DNA from: Clostridia bacterium
GTDB taxonomy: Bacteria; Bacillota_A; Clostridia; Oscillospirales; Butyricicoccaceae
Direction: 5' to 3'
Assembly (NCBI GenBank): GCA_017548175.1
Contig: JAFYMZ010000056.1
Location: 1-6,729 of the forward strand
Length of the DNA: 6,729 nucleotides
Below the pieces are notes generated by a model. That model ran no database searches. It had not been told where the DNA came from and saw only the letters and a program-made list of their open reading frames with translations. Shown here piece after piece: positions 6,656 through 6,729 of the stretch. The first letter of the stretch is position 1. Every line of letters begins with the position of its first letter. The translations under genes and the position numbers were made by a program.

Positions 6656-6660
6656 CCATT

Positions 6661-6729
6661 ATGGCAGAGAGAAAGAAGAAATCTACCGAGGTTGCAAAGC
6701 CCAACGGCTTTATTTATGAAATCGCCCGC
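6661..6729 (+). CDS. Start of an unidentified gene (3' truncated by window)
   Basis: Only the first 23 residues are in the window: a basic, polar beginning (MAERKKKSTEVAKPNG) followed by FIYEIAR, which could be the lead-in to an amphipathic helix or membrane segment. The reading frame is open to the end of the window and the start has an excellent Shine-Dalgarno. The basic N-terminus followed by an aromatic/aliphatic stretch would suit an inner-membrane protein or membrane-associated enzyme such as an acyltransferase, but this is a guess and I do not recognise the family. It is in the same direction as the operon and may be cotranscribed, subject to the hairpins in the preceding gap. Confidence 0.7.
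   Translation, partial: MAERKKKSTEVAKPNGFIYEIAR

Overview
This window is a compact, GC-rich (by eye about 60%) stretch of bacterial chromosome. All genes are on the + strand, with gaps or overlaps of only a few bases. The gene order infB-rbfA-nrnA-truB-ribF is the classic translation and ribosome-maturation operon of Firmicutes. The high GC, the strong AGGAGG-type ribosome binding sites and the style of the proteins suggest a Clostridia member, perhaps a Faecalibacterium/Gemmiger/Subdoligranulum-like Oscillospiraceae. That placement is inferred from general character, not from any search.

Layout: 1-939 is the C-terminal part of translation initiation factor IF-2 (its 5' end lies outside the window). 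A 70-base gap (940-1009) holds a perfectly formed GC-rich hairpin. Then come rbfA (1010-1396, 30S maturation), nrnA (1380-2348, DHH/DHHA1 nanoRNase and pAp phosphatase), truB (2341-3300, tRNA pseudouridine-55 synthase) and ribF (3306-4175, riboflavin kinase/FAD synthetase). rbfA/nrnA and nrnA/truB overlap, and ribF starts 5 bases after truB, so translational coupling is likely. The same run continues into two less standard genes: a membrane-anchored M20 metallohydrolase of the PM20D1/carboxypeptidase S type (4188-5690) and a membrane-anchored ComEC-type metallo-beta-lactamase-fold hydrolase (5698-6606). After a 54-base gap containing two short inverted repeats, a further gene begins at 6661 and runs off the end.

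The first five genes form a coherent housekeeping set: initiation, small-subunit maturation, recycling of short RNA and pAp, tRNA modification and flavin cofactor synthesis. The two downstream hydrolases have no obvious role in translation and appear to be lineage-specific passengers of the operon. Both carry an N-terminal hydrophobic anchor.

The most unusual observation is in the M20 protein. Three positions that are nearly invariant in active M20 enzymes are changed (bridging Asp to Asn171, metal-ligand Glu to Thr206, lid His to Asp272), while the rest of the catalytic framework is intact. This suggests an altered metal site or a pseudoenzyme kept for another role. I see no mobile elements, CRISPR arrays, tRNA or rRNA genes, and most of the window is ordinary core genome.
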